Below, piece after piece: positions 63,201 through 64,000 of a stretch of DNA of 64,000 nucleotides. Each line of letters begins with the position of its first letter. Position 1 is the first letter of the stretch. Under the pieces are notes generated by a model, which saw only the letters and a list, made by a program, of their open reading frames with translations, had not been told where the DNA came from and did not search any database. The stretch is from a virus. A program made the position numbers and the translations under genes. The stretch spans positions 54,099 through 118,098 of the IMG/VR virus record IMGVR_UViG_3300037493_001906; one strand, 5' to 3'.

Positions 63201-63861
63201 TATATACACAATAAAAATATTAAAAGATACTCCTTTTGATAAAGCAAATACTATTTTATCTCCAGAAGCATTTAGAATTAAATATTCTTACCTTATTAAT
63301 ACTCATAATTCTGATAAATTTTTAGCTGATTATTTAAATGGTAAATATAAAGAAGACCATTTAGATATAGAATTATCTGATTGGTTTGAAGTAATAGAAA
63401 CACCTATGAATAATTTTAAAGTAGGTGATTGGGTGTGGCATGAAGGTGAAAAGAAAGCATTTACTACTGTTGTTTATAAAAATGATTATGACAAAGAATG
63501 GAGACCTAATTATGCTTCAATAGAAGCTGTTAATAATAATCCTAATACTTGGAAAAGATTAGCTACTAAAGATGAAATAACTTATCATGATTTACATTCC
63601 TTTTGTGATGGTCAAATACTTATAGGACAATATAAATGTTATTATTTTGTAAATGTCTGGAAAGATTTAATTTGTATTCATAAAAATATTACTAAGTATT
63701 TACAATATCAAAAAGAATTTCATGGTGTAAGTATGTTAAAACAATTTTCTTCTGATATAGAGTCAACTTGGGATTGTAAACCTAATGGACTTAAAGTAGG
63801 GTGTAAAGAAATTTCACATGATGATATAATAAAAATTGCAAAACATTTAAAATTAATATAA
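63193..63861 (+). CDS. 222-aa unknown protein
   Basis: It begins MNNIYTIKILKDTPFDKANT. A segment FKVGDWVWHEGEKKAF, then NNPNTWKRLATKDEI is a mobile beta module I recall from many Bacteroidota phage proteins. The rest is unassigned. Codons are among the most AT-rich here. Confidence 0.7.
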   Translation: MNNIYTIKILKDTPFDKANTILSPEAFRIKYSYLINTHNSDKFLADYLNGKYKEDHLDIELSDWFEVIETPMNNFKVGDWVWHEGEKKAFTTVVYKNDYDKEWRPNYASIEAVNNNPNTWKRLATKDEITYHDLHSFCDGQILIGQYKCYYFVNVWKDLICIHKNITKYLQYQKEFHGVSMLKQFSSDIESTWDCKPNGLKVGCKEISHDDIIKIAKHLKLI

Positions 63862-63868
63862 AAAAAAG

Positions 63869-63994
63869 ATGAATAAATTTATATGTAGTGAGTGTGGTAC
63901 CAAGTACAGCTCACCAGAATTAACACCTCCTCCAAGTATTAAATGGAGTGATGGTCATGTATGTACACCTAAACCTGTAGACAATGGAAAATGA
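63869..63994 (+). CDS. 41-aa protein with Cys pair
   Basis: ATG at 63869 opens MNKFICSECGTKYSSPELTP, then PPSIKWSDGHVCTPKPVDNG. CSECG plus a later Cys may bind metal. Its stop overlaps the next start (ATGA at 63991). Confidence 0.62.
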   Translation: MNKFICSECGTKYSSPELTPPPSIKWSDGHVCTPKPVDNGK

Positions 63995-64000
63995 GTTTAA
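63991..64000 (+). CDS. Start of a gene cut by the right edge
   Basis: ATGAGTTTAA begins in an ATGA overlap with the previous stop, the spacing of most real gene pairs in this arm. Only three codons are visible, so nothing can be said of its product. Confidence 0.4.

Noticed and set aside
1-64000. CRISPR array, integrase or transposase
   Set aside because: No regularly spaced repeats and no recombinase motifs were seen. The cassette site at 49.8 kb has no integrase in the window.
1-64000. Stop-codon recoding as known in some crAss-like phages
   Set aside because: TAG, TGA and TAA all end genes at points that match downstream starts, and no gene is broken by an in-frame TAG or TGA.

Overview
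The window is an internal piece of a tailed double-stranded DNA phage genome. It looks like a crAss-like phage (order Crassvirales) that infects a member of the Bacteroidota, probably a flavobacterium. The assignment rests on the ordered set terminase large subunit, portal (923 aa), scaffold-like protein and major capsid protein, a single IHF/HU-type protein, two arms transcribed away from each other, and a replication set of DnaB-like helicase, Sak4-like ATPase, SSB-like protein, TOPRIM primase, SF2 helicase and uracil-DNA glycosylase. Host signals agree: promoter boxes of the TAnnTTTG type (mostly TATATTTG), A-rich leaders ending in CAAAATG instead of Shine-Dalgarno sites, and a Bacteroidota-style signal peptide. 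TAA, TAG and TGA all appear as gene ends, so I see no stop-codon recoding.

Left arm (1 to about 37.1 kb, minus strand) is the virion, packaging and lysis arm. In transcription order it has a tail fibre, small proteins, a GH19 endolysin with a membrane partner, two proteins sharing one N-terminal anchor, a wHTH-like protein, IHF, zinc-ribbon proteins, a PD-(D/E)XK nuclease, TerL, portal, scaffold-like protein, major capsid protein, a run of about ten very small basic proteins, a ferritin-like protein, a large structural protein, Cys-rich and fibronectin-like appendage proteins, two ring/adaptor candidates, and a very large nozzle-like protein cut by the left edge. Two homing-type endonucleases sit at gene borders in this arm, and each is accompanied by a second copy of the end of a neighbouring structural gene.

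The divergence zone (37.1-42.5 kb) holds a C-rich/G-quadruplex tract, pyrimidine-rich upstream repeats, palindromic sites, leader hairpins and small genes. It also holds a roughly 0.9 kb block with no gene but dense RNA secondary structure, including two copies of one long-stem motif with a compensatory change. Two abnormal tRNA-like genes follow. I regard the 39.9-40.8 kb block as the most interesting object here: a candidate large ornate phage non-coding RNA.

Right arm (37.4-64 kb, plus strand) carries early, accessory and replication genes. It includes thymidine kinase, SF2 helicase, UNG, a histone H1-like Lys/Ala-rich protein, a stand-alone DnaA domain IV protein, DnaB-like helicase, Sak4-like ATPase, SSB-like protein and primase, with many small proteins between them. 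At 49.2-49.9 kb a more GC-rich two-gene segment with attC-like boundaries appears to have split a small phage gene. Four minus-strand genes (53.9-54.3 and 56.0-56.9 kb) interrupt this arm; the latter three look like a holin/spanin lysis group.

Limits: all functions are read from motifs and gene order. No database search or folding program was run, RNA structures were paired by eye, and most small proteins have no function I can name.
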